From Bacteroidota bacterium (lineage in GTDB: Bacteria; Bacteroidota; Bacteroidia; B-17B0; B-17BO): DNA of 5,716 bases. A program made the translations under genes and the position numbers. The notes beneath the pieces are model-generated. The model saw nothing but the letters and a program-made list of their open reading frames with translations. It did no database searches and had not been told where the DNA came from. The stretch lies in contig CANHPI010000197.1 in NCBI GenBank assembly GCA_947462425.1, positions 1 through 5,716 of the forward strand. The letters are read 5' to 3'. This document shows positions 5,643 to 5,716 of this stretch, in pieces. Numbering within the stretch: position 1 is the first letter of the stretch; every line of letters starts with the position of its first letter.

Positions 5643-5716
5643 ACAAATAAATTGAGGATTTTTGTTCATATTTAATACATATTGTTTTTAGTTTATTATT
5701 ATTTTTATAGACTAAA

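Overview
This is an AT-rich window from a member of the Bacteroidota, most likely Flavobacteriia or a close relative. The lineage call rests on four signs: a secreted protein ending in a type IX secretion (T9SS) type B sorting domain; SprB-type repeats; a symporter fragment of the form common in that phylum; and starts with no Shine-Dalgarno sequence but Bacteroidota-type promoter motifs (TTTG / TAnnTTTG).

Layout. Positions 2-412 (+) are the 3' end of a sodium:solute symporter whose start lies outside the window. A 456-base non-coding stretch (413-868) follows. It holds a probable weak terminator, a 21-bp-period direct repeat, a long A/T-rich hairpin and a G6 tract next to a small imperfect stem. 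Positions 869-2197 (+) encode a secreted multidomain surface protein: signal peptide, jelly-roll-like N-terminal domain, two SprB-like repeats and a type B T9SS sorting domain. Positions 2272-3117 (+) encode an FkbM-family SAM-dependent methyltransferase. It meets, tail to tail with 2 bases between the stop codons, a second, divergent FkbM-family methyltransferase (3120-3872, -). That gene is the downstream member of a tight two-gene minus-strand operon (1 base between the genes). The first gene of the operon, 3874-5616 (-), encodes a large multi-membrane GT-C-fold glycosyltransferase (ArnT/PMT-like) with a C-terminal soluble domain. A perfect TAnnTTTG element lies just upstream of its ATG start.

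How the genes may work together. The GT-C enzyme and its coupled FkbM methyltransferase are a plausible pair for building and O-methylating a surface glycan or glycosylating exported protein. The other FkbM gene may serve a similar role but looks separately transcribed. The T9SS surface protein is a plausible cell-surface adhesin or structural protein. A functional link between it and the glycan genes is conjecture from adjacency. The symporter appears unrelated. I see no strong evidence for an undescribed system. The least explained part is the non-coding stretch 413-868. No tRNA, rRNA, CRISPR array, transposase or phage gene is visible.
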